Source: Zymoseptoria tritici IPO323 (lineage: Eukaryota; Ascomycota; Dothideomycetes; Mycosphaerellales; Mycosphaerellaceae). Taken from it: 64,000 bases of DNA. Made by a program: the position numbers and the translations under genes. How positions within the stretch are numbered: the stretch's first letter is position 1; each line of letters begins with the position of its first letter. Location: NCBI RefSeq assembly GCF_000219625.1, contig NC_018198.1:345214-409213 (forward strand), written 5' to 3'. The notes beneath the pieces were generated by a model. It searched no databases, was not told the DNA's origin, and saw nothing but the letters and a program-made list of their open reading frames with translations. Below are positions 21,110 through 33,450 of this stretch, piece after piece.

Positions 21110-22319
21110 ATTCTCGGGTGCTTAAGCCTATCCCTGTGCCGAACCCTGTCGATTGTTGCGTACGCAGCTCTGGGAGGGGCCCAGGGAATTGGAATCTTTA
21201 AGAGCGCCGAGGTGGCGATTCGTGAGGATCAGAGGCGCATTAAGGACTTTGGAAGCGTGTCGCAAGGCGTAGAGGAGGTCGGTGTAGGCTCGTGAGGACT
21301 GATTGCCTGATATGCCTGCGGTAGGAGTGTAGCGTCGTCGACTTCCGAGCGGTATTGCTAGTAGAATGCCGAGGCGGAGTCGAGAGCGATGAAGACGATG
21401 GCGCGATCGAAGGAGTGGTAGACCGTGGGGTGGAAGATGTCGGAGAGCAGCATGGATAATATCTTTAGTTCCCAAAGGTAATCTTGGAGAAGCGTTGCCA
21501 GAAGGTTGGACAGAAGTTCTGCCGCGGACGGTATGCCCGCATGTTCAGCATCAACTTAGCGTCGACTTGAACTCGCGCCTTGACATGATCTGGGATGGCT
21601 GCAAGATATGTCTCCCGAGCATTTTCAGCGGCGATGTCGGAAGCCTGAGGCCGTTTAGTATAGCGAGGTGTGTTTCCGGAAACGGAGAGCACAAGTAGAC
21701 GGCCATGTTGTTGAGTACAGAGAGCAATGTCAAGGCAGTCTCAAGTAAGTCCAACACTGCTTAAACTGCGGCGAATTCCGTCGGTAATTGCGCTGTAGCG
21801 GACGATTTCCTGTAATTGGTTTGTGAGGTTGCAAAGGTTAGCATCGTCGCCAATGCTCTCGCACTACGAAGTGTATGCCGTATGTCTAGTGGCATTGCGA
21901 TATCGAAGTTGGGCATTAACCCATGAAAGGCGGTAAGCCTGAGCGGTGAAGTCAGCAGAGGTGTCGACTTAGACACGGAGCTTAAAATGATTTGGAAGGA
22001 CTGAAAGATACAGGGATCCTTGCATCGTGTGCACGATCCGAGTCCATCCCTCCCCCAGAAGGATATTGCTGGCGTCGATAGACATCTATCGAAAGCACAG
22101 CGCTCGGCTGCACAACGCATACGATGCTGGAATGGGATTCCGACCTCCACGTGTCCTGAGAGGTTGTTGCGTAGCGGAGAGACAGCACAAGTAGATGCTG
22201 GCGTGCCCGCTTGCGTTTATTAAAGGCGATACCTCAGTCTCGTGTGTGATGCTAGGAAACATCGATGAACCCACAGCAGACTTCTTCATCTGCCAGTGTC
22301 CGTGGTATGGACTACGAGC
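21110..22319. other. No supportable gene
   Basis: Short frames only (up to 129 codons), antisense to each other and without motifs. Confidence 0.4.
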
Positions 22320-22339
22320 TGAACGTCTTTCCGCGTCCT

Positions 22340-22854
22340 CAATGATTCTTCTTCCACCGCCTCATCCGCCTCCCTTGACCTTCATCCTTCGTATCCTTCA
22401 CCTTATCATCGCTTCTTGGGTCGTCCTCATCCATCGGTCGATCGCATTCGCGAAAGTCGCTTAGAAAACATTCCTTGTGTTATTCGTTCTTCTTCTCTGC
22501 ACCGTAGACCTTGCTCTCGACCTTGTCCTCATTCTTGTCCTCGTTCTTGTCCTTAAGCGGTAGCGATCGCAGCGGTTGGTCCTCTTGGTAGGAAAACCCC
22601 TGGGCTGGGCGCGGTTCGTCGTTGGAGTAACAGGACAAAGCGGATGGACCATACCGAGTCGAGGCCAGTGGATTCATGCAACGCGTATTTCGAGGATGTA
22701 AAGGCATCTGCAGGTATCGAAATGCAGTTGCAATGCCGTGGCGCAAAGAGGCTTTAGGGATCCTGCCGCCGTCTGGACCCTGGTTTCCTTCATCGGCGTT
22801 CTCCGACACGTCCACCAGCAGTGATCGGACTGCAACATCTTCCATCCACGGCAA
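22340..22854 (-). pseudogene. Charge-rich unknown ORF with one TAA
   Basis: On the minus strand a frame runs from the Met at 22,854 for 124 codons to a TAA at about 22,478-22,480. It continues in the same frame as HKECFLSDFRECDRPMDEDD and a Lys/Asp/Arg-rich tail to about 22,340. It contains a DKNEDKNEDK repeat. The TAA could be a CAA altered at CpA. The acidic/basic tail and Pro/Ser-rich middle look disordered. No family recognised; it may be the C-terminus of a captured host gene or an accidental frame. Confidence 0.25.
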
Positions 22855-25189
22855 TCGGCCTCGAATATGGACATCCGGCGAATCTCTCTCAATCGAGCCT
22901 GTCGGGCAGCGAAAGAAACGGAAGAGATGTCACAATGACACGGTGGGGGAGCCTGGCGCAACGACAGTCAGGCGACGAGAGGGAAAAGGTGGAAGAGCAA
23001 TCCACCAACGCAGCACAAGCGGAGACGGACCAGTGGACCTTTCCGCCTTATGAGCGCCACCGATTGTGGATGAGGACTTGCTTCCGACCGTCAATCTGGA
23101 GACGAGACGGAAGAGGAAGGACAGCACTTCAAAAGTGGAGATAAGACGATTCTCAATACTTGCACAGTCTTCAGTAAAGCCTGTCGGAGACGTGGCGCCT
23201 CTGCGAAGAGGAAATTGGCGGACCGTGACATTGCTGGAGACCACCATCTCAAGACGACTTCACATTCAGCCGGAGACCTGCCGCTAATCAGAATGGGTTG
23301 GAAGCAGAAGACATTCCGGTCGTGGAGGAGGTCTCAAAAGCGAAGCCCTTCGTTGTTATGGACGTGGCGGCACCTGCATCGTCAATCAAGCCAGGGAGGA
23401 GGGCCTTGAGCGACAAGAGTGTTAATATGTCTCGTAGGAAGGCTGAGTTGAAGGAGACGAAGCCTCCCAAGGACGATGCGAAAAAGCAGCCTGTACCACT
23501 CAGGATAACTTTGCCTTCAGCCGGAAACCTGCTGCGGTCCAGCATAGATAGGAGGTGGACGAGCACTCTAGCGCGGTCGAGGAGGTTGCGATGGCGAAGC
23601 CTTGAGAAAACGCGATGCCTGTATGGAAGCCAGCTAGAAGCCCAGGTCTGGTACGAGACGGAAGAGCCCATTGTAACGTGCGTAGTAGCGAGTGGGCATT
23701 GGCGAGCCAGGATAAAGGCAAGGCAAAGGCGGCGCGAGGGATATAGAGTATGTAGTCCAAGGCACATCTTTTGGGCATCTCCTGTTCGCATGCACTGAGC
23801 GTGCCCGGTGGACAACGCTTTGCATGTATGCATATAAGGCACGAGCTTCTAGATGTAACCATAATGTTTGACTCTTTGTTTTATTCCTATGCTATTGCTC
23901 TGTCTCCTGATTTGACTCGCCCTCGCTGCTTTCGTCGCCAGCATCGGCACTGGTGTGCTGGCGCGTATCCGGGCGCTCGCACGGCTGCTCGAGCCTTGGA
24001 GATGCCCTCGTCCAGATGGCGGCCAGTTGGGTTTGTGCTCGTGACATCTCCCGAAGTCCTACGTTTCAAGCAGCGTAGAAGGCAGGATATCTATAGCAGG
24101 CGACGCTCCTGTAGACTTTGAATGTTCGAGTGGCGGTGGTGATGTACAGATCGGGCCATTCTGCCGAGTGTTACAGACTACAAGTCCAGTCAGCAAAGTG
24201 CTCTTGGAGGCCTAATAGCTCCCGATTCTGTTACTGTCGTAGAGCTGGCATTGTACTCTGCACCTTCTTCGATGCAGGCACCATACTGCTGTCGACAAAG
24301 TTGTAATGCAATTCACAGCGTTAAGAATGTCTATGCCGGTAATAAAAGCAGATTATGGACATGCGAGACTGGACAATGCTGCTAAAGATCCGCCGAAACT
24401 TGTTCCACAGCTGAAGCTCGAGGCTTGCTCTTCGCCATTATTGTCGTACCGCTTTCAACAAGCCCTGCGCTCTTCCATCCATCCTCACAAGACCACCGTG
24501 GGACCAGTAGGCCTTGGTTCGATAGTGCCGTCGGTGGACTGCTTGAATCGGGCGCGGAGACAGCTTACGCTTGAAACGCGGTGGGCAGGCGAAGTCGGGG
24601 AGGACACAACTCGCAAGGTATCTGTGTAAAGAGAGTTAGCGGATTGAGCACCGGCATACTATGTGAGACCACGAGCGGGTGTCGTGCACTGCGCAGCACA
24701 ACTCCTCGATGGCTATCCGGTGCAATGCGGTATCCATACCCAAGCAACTACCATTATCCGAGTGTGCTCAGTATCCTGTCTTTCTGAAGGTTGCTCAGCC
24801 TCCTTCTTGCTGGGTCAGGTCCGTCCGATCCTTCACGAAAGCTGCAGCCCCTCGCACGACTTCGGCAGCTCTCCTTCGCCAGACTTAACCTCCCAAACTG
24901 CCGACGATCATGTCGAATATCATCGGCAACCGCAACGGCACTCCCGAGGCCTCGAGGTCCTCCATCTCCTCGCTGGGCTCCTCCCTCCGACCACCTACCT
25001 CCCGCAAGATGGCGCCCGGCCACCACCTTCGTAGTTCCAATTGGAGGAGCTTCTATCGGAGCGCTTATCTATCAGACCCTGCAATCAATTAGCTCCAAGA
25101 AGACTTCGCCATTGTCTCTGCCCACCTCTTCAACGTCGTACTTCCATCTTGTTTTACTGACCAACCCACACCGAACTCTAACCACTGAC
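22855..25189. other. No supportable gene; imperfect internal repeat at 23.27-23.62 kb
   Basis: Plus-strand frames between 22.8 and 23.8 kb are polar and contain two diverged copies, about 250 bp apart, of a CAGCCGGAGACCTGC / CAGCCGGAAACCTGC block that ends in VEEV..AKP-like codons. A frame at 24,910-25,092 (MSNIIGNRNGTPEASRSS) continues after a shift into a hydrophobic TTFVVPIGGASIGALIY segment. None of these has a known family. Confidence 0.35.
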
Positions 25190-25264
25190 CGACCTCCACT
25201 CACCGACCTCCACTCACCGACCTCCACTCACCGACCTCCGCTCACCGACCTCCACTCACCGACC
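25190..25264. repeat. 14 bp minisatellite
   Basis: Five copies of CGACCTCCACTCAC (one with a G substitution) and a diverged sixth. On the plus strand the frames give a repetitive Thr/Asp/Pro/Leu/His peptide. Confidence 0.9.
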
Positions 25265-27194
25265 GCCGCTTACACCTCGGCCCATATCTCCGTCTGCCAG
25301 TACCTCTTCAAGTTCTCTCGAAAGCGATACGTCTTTGTCGCGCCCTGACCCAGTCCATGGCAAGCACCTGTATCCTTCCCTTTCAGCACCATGAAGCGTC
25401 TCGCATTGACCACGGCAGGCAACCTCTTCTCGGCACAAGTCTCTCGTATTGTCGAAGCGAGAGGGTCATGGCACGCTATGATTCGCATGTGGAGGCGGAC
25501 AAAGGCGGTTCCAGCTTCGATGGACAGACGAGACGGACCGGCTGTTGGACGGCGATATGCTCAGCGGTTCCTGCATCCGCCCGGAACAGATACCGTTAGC
25601 TAGACTATGCACGCTAGGCAGTGAGGATCGCCAGTTGACATGGCTCCATAAAGCATTGGTTGCATCGTACCGTCTGGGCAATTTGAAAATGGTCACTCTT
25701 CGACGCAGAGTCTCGTGTCCTAGTTGCTCCGACCGACCATGCATTCTCGACACACGACTGCCGTGGGCTGCTCTTTGCAAATGATTGAAACAGCACCGAT
25801 TTGGACAATAAGTAGGAAGGCTGTTTTCAAAGGGGAGAGTTTCGAGTAACAGGTTGCGGCCAGTCAATCGCCCTGCGTGGTTCCGGGTTGTTTTGAGTAG
25901 AATTGAAGCAGAGAACCAGTCTGCTAAAGTTGGTCTTCTTCCCGAGATGGGAAGTCTTGAAGATAAGTCGACCAAGACGAGGGAGAACAGGATAGGAGAT
26001 CGCTGGGAGGCCCTCCGTAGCGATATCTCGGAAGGGATGCCGTGGAGCGGGCAAAAGCTGTACGTCGCCGCACAGAGTCGGAGAGTCCTGGTGTTAAATT
26101 CCCATGTCGCGTGCAGCCGTTTCCCAGCGACGATGGTGATGCTAGAGATCGCGACATGGAGCTCCTCTCGATTAGTCAGGCAAATTCCAGAAAAGGCTCG
26201 ATGTCAGGTCTTTTAGCCAGCGATGCGGCTTGTGATGGACGGAGGACCCGGTGATCGGTAGAAAGCCCGACTGCAGCCACGTTTCTTGAGCTCAACCTTG
26301 GAGCCCGCTCCATCCTTGATGACCAGTGCCTTAGGCTGTGTGACTCAATGCACTGTATTTTGTCCTCGCTTGGATAGTGGCGTAAAGTTTGCACGCCGAT
26401 TTGAGCCCTCGGGTCTGGAGTTGGGAAGAATTGTTGGACACGCTGGTAAACTGTCTGTCAACGGCGATCGTCGTCGCCTTTGGCAGTCGCAGTTGAAACA
26501 GAGAGGTGGTCACGGCATGGGGCACTTCGTGTTCAGGAATACCTGTTCATCCGTGTCGGTCCTGGCAGGCTTCCTGCTCTTTCCGAGAGAGAGACGTGCT
26601 TTCTCTCCAAAGAGTGTTTGGTTAATGTCCCTTGAGTTTTCTGAAACGAAAGCGCATTGCTCCCAGTTGCGAACGAAGTCTTTTTATTCGCTTGGTAGGT
26701 TGGTGTTGATGTGCACAACGAGCTGTTATTGAAAGTCCTGGTTTATGCGGCAGATGAAGCCGGCGGCGTCGGTGAAGATGAGCTCGCCGTAACCCTTGGG
26801 CGACCGTTGGGGTCGTTCGGCCGATGTTTTGCTTGTTGGAGTTGCCTCGAGAATATGGGAGAATGACTTCAAGACGAACATCGCTTCGTTTAGTAATGGT
26901 GTCGGAGGCGTACTTTGATGTAGTTGGGCGAGGTCTTCCTAAGGGTGTCTTGAGGTTTTGTGAGCTTAACGTTTGTCGCAGGTGTCTTAATGCGGCTTTT
27001 TCGCGGTAGTGTCTGTGTGAGGCCTTTCTTGAGCTTCTTGATGAGGTGTCTGTTGAGGTTTAAGACTTGGGTGAGGCTTTCTTAAGCTACTTGGGGTGTT
27101 TTTCGAGGGTTTGAGGTTTGGTTTTGCGGTTCTCGAGGTGATTTTCGTAAGGTTTGTGAGGGTCTGAGTTGACCGAGCGAGTTTGGGGATGGAT
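25265..27194. other. No supportable gene
   Basis: The longest frame is on the minus strand (25,975-25,466, 169 codons; Arg/Ser-rich, no motif). The stretch 26,700-27,190 lies where the 3' end of the VID27 fragment would continue, but I could not recognise its last beta-strands. Confidence 0.35.
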
Positions 27195-27501
27195 GCTCGG
27201 CATTGGAATGCGCCTTTTGGAATGAGAGCGCTACCTTGGTTTTATGCTGGAACTGCGCCACGTAGGAAGGCGTAAGGGCGAGCCGACGCGGTTGCGACTT
27301 ATTGCATTTGGCGAATGACCTTCGAAGCCCAGCTTGCCGACGTTCTTCCCTTCTGATTGAAGAGTATCGGTAAGCAGGAGGTAGGTCTTGCAGGCTGCGA
27401 GGAGCCAGCGGCAGTCGGTGGAGACGTCCACTCCGAGGACGGGATCGCCGAGGAGAGCTAGAAGAGCAGTCTTTGCGTTGATGCCGAGACGGTCGAAGAG
27501 G
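27195..27501 (-). pseudogene. VID27 C-terminal fragment, frameshifted
   Basis: On the minus strand one frame reads RLFDRLGINAKTALLALLGD, then GVDVSTDCRWLLAACKTYLL, a short loop with SEGKN, and KLGFE (to ~27,320). A shift then gives RRSFAKCNKSQPRRLALTPS and VAQFQHKTKVALSF (to ~27,195). This order is characteristic of the WD-like C-terminal domain of VID27, a cytoplasmic protein first linked in yeast to vacuole-dependent degradation of fructose-1,6-bisphosphatase and conserved across fungi. Only about 100 residues of a protein usually near 800 residues are here. Neither the N-terminal PH-like half nor the terminal strands were found. The frameshift, a one-residue insertion (LALLGD) and the lack of flanking exons mark it as a dead copy, probably a captured or duplicated fragment. 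Confidence 0.65.
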
Positions 27502-30500
27502 CGGCAGTGCACGAGATTGTCCCGGCTCCGGCCCTTGTTCTGCTTTTCCAAGTTTCACAAGATTCGACGCAAAAAGGCTCAAGCTCTTGATCGTATCCTT
27601 TTGTTCCACTTCCCATGTGCTCGGCGATGGGAAGTGCACGGCATCGAAGTCTTGATTAAGCTCACAGTCAAGCAATTCGACATTGCGGCGGAATCATGTA
27701 CTGGTGAGCCAATAGTGATCTTCCCGTTCGCCATCGACGCTGGAGTGGATGTCGATGTTGCCGCTTGGTCACATCGTCGATTAGCTGCGGTATTATGGTC
27801 GAGGGAGCTGAGGTCGGAAGTTGCATCGGAGCTTGCGAGCTTGCCACCGCTAGTGCGAGTGGGTGTGATCATTGGCTTGTGAGAAGGGAGAGTCGTGTGA
27901 CGGAAGCAGTTCCGATGCGCTGGGTTGGTTGAGGTCGACTTCGGGCAATGATTGAAGTCGCTTACTCTATCTCTCATCTAGGTCTTCTCTCCGTTTCATC
28001 AACTCGTCTGCTGAGGCCACCTTTCCCAAAACGAAGACACCTGGGTCGTGACAGGCAGGAAATCTAACAGTCTTGCCGATCTGCTCAGCACTAAAGCCCT
28101 GCGGAACCACCATCGTGACTCCTCCGCTCCGGATGTGAACAAGGCAGACACTGTGGAATGTGTAGTAGACATGGCGAGTGACTTCGGCGATTTGAAGGAC
28201 AGAGATGATGAGGTGACCGAGGTCCAAAAATAGACGTGATGAACTCTTCCGCCGTTTAGACTCCCTTGCGCTGATGTTGCTGGTACGACGTGGGAAGAGG
28301 AGTTTCTCCGCGCCTTTGGAAAATCTCTTCGGTTCTGCCCAATGCCAGGCACTAACTAACGCATGGTCGAGAAGAGTTGACGTCGCTTCGTAGTCGAAGA
28401 GTGCGACTTCGGTGGTCATGATGGATGATGCTCAAACCTGCTGGTGCAGCAGCTTAATTTCCAGACATGCTAACGCCGATGAAATGGCAGGCAGTCAAAG
28501 TGAAGCTCCGGGCGATTGTGTCAAGGAGGCCGTATGTTGTCGTAACTCATGCTGAAAGTCGTTGATGCTAAAGCAATTCGTGCTGGAAGTCGTTTAAAAC
28601 ATCCTATCTCTTCATAGAAGCTGGCCAGATGAAGTCTTGGGAAACGTATGCGAGCCGCGGAGCTGATACAGTTCGTTGTCGTGCTTTGCAGGCTGAAAGT
28701 GACTATATGGCTTGTGAGCCTGGCTGGCGTAGTCCTGGCTGTCGTAGCTGTAACCACTGTTGTCAGCTTCATAGTCATGGTGGCCGCTAACTAGGTCGTG
28801 AGCCGTTGGATGTTGAATTCACCGTTGAGCATGCTAGAGTTGTGTCGCTCTGCGATGAAGTGGAAACGGGCGTCGATCTTGGGATGGATCCGAATGAACT
28901 GCGTCAAGGTTCATAGTCCAGGTGATGTAGACCATGTCTGACAGAGCCGGAGTTGACGTGGGCGAAGCTCGGGCTGCGTTTGAAGATTGAAGAGTTCAAA
29001 TCTAAGTTGCGGCGAAGAGGATATTCCCTACGCAAGCCTACGCCTCTTGGTCGACGTCAAACTTTGCATTTGCCTTCTCCGGTCTCGGCCATGTCCACTG
29101 CCGACATGTCATGTAGCGCTTGTCATGACTGGATGCCGTTGGTAAGTATAGTGAGGGCTGTCGAGAGACTCGTCGGGCGCTATAGGGTATGGCAAGCAAG
29201 GCGATGGTCGCGCCACTTGCCGGTACCGGAGCCAGGGAAGATACAGGAATGCTCTCCGAAGTCATCTGAATTCGCGTGATTGGTAGTCGCTTCAGGTGCC
29301 CTTTCGCCACAGGTAGGCCGGTTCTGGTACGGTAATTACCTCGATTATCGAGCCTGCTGTCGAAGATCCTCATCAAAACAGGGATGAATCCAGATGAGCG
29401 CCATGCTTTACCACGGTTGTGACATTGAAACTTGGCCAGCGGCGAATATTGCTGAGTTCGTGTGTGGCAGTTTAGCTTCGTGCCGTTATCACGAGGCAGC
29501 ACAAGCTACCCTGAACCACCACCACAACGACCAAGAGCCGTGTGGGTCGACAAACAGATTGTTCCAAGTTCAAGATTACTTTAAGAGCTTCGTGAAACAT
29601 GCTGGCTCGATTTCCAATCGTAACGCAGGTTCGCACCGTCGATGACAGACGGGCCGGCTTCCGTGCGAGTTTTGAATGGCGAACCAACAGGTGGCAAGCC
29701 ATATCGCGTTGACCGTGCCTGTTGGAGCAAAATCATCGACGATGCTGATTCCGTTCCTCCATGCTTGTTCGGAGGAGAAGACGGCAGTGTCCATAAAACT
29801 AAGAAGAACGACGATGTCATGTCTAGGGCTCATGAATCTGTCGACGGAGCGCAGGATCGAGTGGATGTCGCGCTCCAGATGTGTAGGTTCATCGGAGCTA
29901 ATGTGGAGTCTCTGGTTTGTAAGCTCTCTGCCATTTTGACCAAGGGCGGCATTGCTTAGGGTGCGGGTGTTGGTCGAGGCGATGCAGGTGATTAAGGCAA
30001 TGCAGGTAGTGGCGCTGATGCAGGCGATGATGGCGCTGATGAGCGCCCCGATTGATGTGGCGAAGGTGGTTATGGCGGTGTAGCGGCGTCTTTACGGCCT
30101 TATCGTCTGGGCTGTCGTCGACCGTGGACAGACCGCGCGCTCTCGGCGACTGTGCATCGAACCGGCTCTGCTAGATGATAGCCTTCTCATCGGGCTAAAT
30201 TGGTTCCTTGTTGCTTTTGTGGACGACTTTTTATAACTCAAAGCCGTGATCGGAATGGAGAATGACCTTCGCGCGGGTCTAAGACATCGGTTGGTTCCCG
30301 CTCGGCGCATCACCGTCAGTGCCCGTATATCAATGACCTCGCCAGTGAGCTTTGATTCGGATGTTGAGGAACACGGTGACTTCAGGTTTGCTAATAGCTT
30401 GTTAGCCCGATTGAATTGGAAGAACGCTGTGATGATAAGGGTGACAATGATGAAGATGATGGATCTAGTGACGGTTGATGGCAGTGCGGGTAAATCTGAT

Positions 30501-31880
30501 GCGTTGATGGGGTTGACCGCTTGGGTATGGCGCCATACCCAAATTGGCGTGGTCATAGATCAAATGGAGCGGCGGCGCGATCTTGCTGCAAGATGCTCGA
30601 GAAGCTATGTGAGTCTTCCAGCTTGGTCAATGCATGATTTGGCTTGCTCGGGAAGAGTTGACGTCGAATCTTGCCCTTCCATGTCTTGTACCGCATGAGC
30701 CCTCTTCTTCCACGGCAGGGGATGTAAAGTTGCCCGTCGAGCGACATGGCATGTCCGTAAACAGTGCGGTGGATGCCATGGCGATGAAGGAGGAACGTTC
30801 GTTGATAGTTCAGAGTGCTCATTCATAGGAATTGAGCAGTATTTATGCCGGCCAGATCCGCACATAGCTTTGATGCGATGGATGAAGGGCGACATGATCG
30901 ACAGTGAAACCGGATCGTGCAGCCGCAGTGGATGTACCTTATTGTGTGATTTGCGCGCTGCCTCCCAGGCGGAGGCTGGTTTGCCGTAAGATTGCATGAT
31001 ATGTATGTGTGTGGCAAGCTCTGGCGGAGGAGTTTGATGTCGAGGAAATGTCTGCAAGCTGAGGTTAATGAAGAACATGCATGCTGACGGCGATGGCTGT
31101 CCTGTCAGAGCGTGTGAAGACTGGCACTCCACGATCACTGTCAAGGTCCGACTCGCATCTCAAGACGTGATCCACCGGAGGTTTCGGTCTGCACATAAAT
31201 GCTTCAGCCAAATTCAACTCCTTCAAAGTCGAGCAGCTGACTGGTGAGATTGGTAGCCTGCACCAAGAACATGAGTCTCTAGATCAGGCCTTTCATGGAG
31301 GCGTGACGGCGTGGTGCACCTGTGAGATGCCAATGCATACCGATAACGAGGCGAGGTGATCGAGGTGATCGAAGCAGCCGTGACCTGCATCACGGCGCTT
31401 TTTGTCTGACTCGATGCGGTTCTCCTTCTTCTATTCGTCGGTGAAAGGAGGCTGAACTCCTCCTCTGGCCCGATATGGCTCTTCTCTTCTCGCTTCTCCT
31501 CCGAGACGATGTGGGTGTTGTTCTTCTACTCGTTGGTGAGCGGTGTCTTAGTCGAAATCTTTAGGTTCCGGGACGACAGATGTACATGGAACCTGCAGAA
31601 TGTTCTAAAGCCGCATCCCACGGAACGAGTGATCATTGTGTTGTTCATTTGCTCGTGTTGGTCTTGCCATCTCTCCACATAGTGAAGTCCATCTCCTCAT
31701 CGGACTCTCTACCGTGCGGCTCGTGCTCGGGAAATCGCGAAGTCGTTGCTCTGCGTACTGTCTGTCGAGCTCAGGTTGCATCTTCCGAAAGAGCTTGTTT
31801 GACAGCTTTATTGTCCCAACTTTAGCGGCCATGCCGAGTGTGTTGCATCGTGGCTTGACGCTTGACTTCTTGCTGTGAGA
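27502..31880. other. No supportable gene
   Basis: Frames of up to 154 codons occur on both strands. The best is minus 28,419-27,967 (150 codons, with FLDLGHLIISVLQIAEVTRH and GVTMVVPQGFSAEQIGKTVR), which looks protein-like but is unknown to me. Around 29,990-30,060 a run of GATGCAGG / GGCGCTGATG-like imperfect repeats is present. No RNA gene or transposon domain seen. Confidence 0.35.
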
Positions 31881-31929
31881 AAGGCAGACTCTCGTCGACG
31901 AGGCTTCCCGAGCGCGGTCGTGTTGGTAC

Positions 31930-32271
31930 GGTTTCTCCGGGAGAACAACAGGACAGAACCACTTCTCCTACCACTTCTCCCGCCTCAAGAACTTTGGTAA
32001 GCCGTCACGACCGATCCGAGCGGTGGTGGAGAAGGAAGAGGACTTTGAATGGACTCAGGCTCAACAGCTGTCATTCGATCTTCTCAAAGAACTCGCCGCC
32101 GCAACCGTTCTCGATCATGGCCAGAATCCAGTCTTTCCAGCCGAGATGAATGTAGACGCAGCAGGACGAGCTCTCTACTCAGTTGAAAAGCGGAACGGTC
32201 ACCAAGCTCTCACAACAGGATATCTCAGCGACAACTTGACCGATCGCCGCGAACCTTGTGTTCAGAGATAG
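31930..32271 (+). pseudogene. Ty3-type RT end and RNase H start
   Basis: The frame first reads YHFSRLKNFGKPSRPIRAVV, then EKEEDFEWTQAQQLSFDLLK, ELAAATVLDHG and PVFPAEMNVDAAGRALYSVE (ATG-initiated ORF 32,023-32,271). This is the linker of Ty3/gypsy polyproteins: the F-x-W-T-x-x-x-Q-x-x-F-x-x-L-K motif after the RT palm, then the RNase H strand in which the family has Asp-Ala-Ser/Gly; here Asp-Ala-Ala is kept. The stretch after it (YLSDNLTDRREPCVQR) is eroded RNase H. The RT palm with its YxDD box is not recognisable upstream. An isolated relic about 115 codons long. Confidence 0.6.
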
Positions 32272-32443
32272 CTGCAGGCTGCCTCTAGCTTTCTAGCAAG
32301 TTTCGATGATTTTGGCAACTTGTTGCTGAGTATAAAGCGTTCGAAGTGCAGTCGATGTTCGGCTGAGCGTACCGTTTTTCAACTAAGTAGCTTGGACGAG
32401 CACACGAGACGTGTGCAAAGAGGAAGTTGGGTTTCCTGGAAGT

Positions 32444-32573
32444 TGTTAGCGTGTCGCGCTAAACCGCAAATGGACGTCGCCTACGGTCCCTTACCGCCGC
32501 GGGAAGCCCCCGCGTTGTTATTCAGTATAATCCTCTTCCACTTGAATCAATTGCTTTTGTATACACGCTTACA
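32444..32573 (+). mobile_element. Possible short LTR (130 bp)
   Basis: The segment begins TGTTAGCGT and ends ACGCTTACA, an inverted pair matching at 8 of 9 positions with TG...CA ends. A GTATAA box-like element and TGTATACA occur before its right end, and a frame starting ATGCCTACACT follows at 32,587. It comes 170 bp after an RNase H relic. No second copy or target duplication was found, so it could be an ordinary promoter region. Confidence 0.25.
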
Positions 32574-32586
32574 ACCACCAAACACG

Positions 32587-33070
32587 ATGCCTACACTCGC
32601 TACCAGTGCCAATTGGAAGGTCAAGACTACCGCTGAAAAGGAGGTAACGATTACTAATGCCCTGAGGGACTGGGCCACCGGCAGATGGACGAAATACATC
32701 GACTGTGCAAACCTACAAATTGCAACCGATCAATCTTGATCGTGACGGCACCGACGAGAACCGGGAATCGATACCCTTGCTCTACGACTCCGCGAAAATA
32801 TGGCACATACAAGCGAGAGCTGAGATCGCTGACCTGCTTCGCGCACGCAAGGGCGAATACGAGAACGCCATCTTGAGAGGAAGGGAAGATGAAAGAATCC
32901 ATGGACTATATAAACAGCGCCAATGCCACTGAACAGCAACCGGAGAACCAAAAAGCAGCAAAAGCAATGCCAATCAGCTCGTGATCGACACGCATACCGA
33001 ACTCACCGCCGACCATTCCACCGAGACCGCGACCGATACGATACATATCCACCAAACATCGCTGGCATGA
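32587..33070 (+). pseudogene. Unknown gag-position ORF, frameshifted
   Basis: The ATG at 32,587 opens MPTLATSANWKVKTTAEKEV and continues to a TGA at 32,737. With a shift near 32,700 the reading continues as LQPINLDRDGTDENRESIPL, then KIWHIQARAEIADLLRARKG and REDERIHGLYKQRQ (to 32,930). After another shift it reads NSANATEQQPENQKAAKA. The composition (charged helices, Gln/Glu-rich tail) and the position right after a putative LTR suggest a gag, but no conserved motif confirms it. Confidence 0.3.
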
Positions 33071-33450
33071 GCACCGCTCGATCTTCATCCTCACCACCAC
33101 ATAGCGCCGTCTGGTGCTCCATTCGCAAGAAGAGACTTCGCAAGAACGCCAGCCGTCAAGACTGCACACAGCCAGACGATCCTCACGCTCGAGCCATCAA
33201 TTTACCGGCAGCCAGACGATCTTCACGCTCCGGCCATCGACTTGCCAGCTCGCAGGGAAGGAGAAAGAGATCATTGCACATTGTAGCCGATTGAGCCGGA
33301 CAAAGAGGAAGTTCTGTGGACATCAGTTTGTCTGCTAGTTGAGCGCACTGCTAGGCAAACAATTGACGTATTGTCGCTCGGCACGGAGAATCACCGCGTT
33401 CGTGGCATTCAGTTGCAGAGCGCATGCACAGACGGCCTCTGTAGTCCCGC

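Noticed and set aside
27967..28419. Minus-strand 150-codon frame next to VID27, considered as its upstream exon.
   Set aside because: Its residues do not resemble the N-terminal or middle part of VID27 as I know it, and no splice signals link it to the fragment.
32785..32876. A frame reading PRKYGTYKRELRSLTCF, reminiscent of the RNase H 'Y.TYKREL' segment.
   Set aside because: It lies over 600 bp behind the RNase H start at 32.15 kb, with a different frame and no neighbouring RNase H strands. The overlapping frame at 32,705-32,932 is more protein-like. Probably coincidence.
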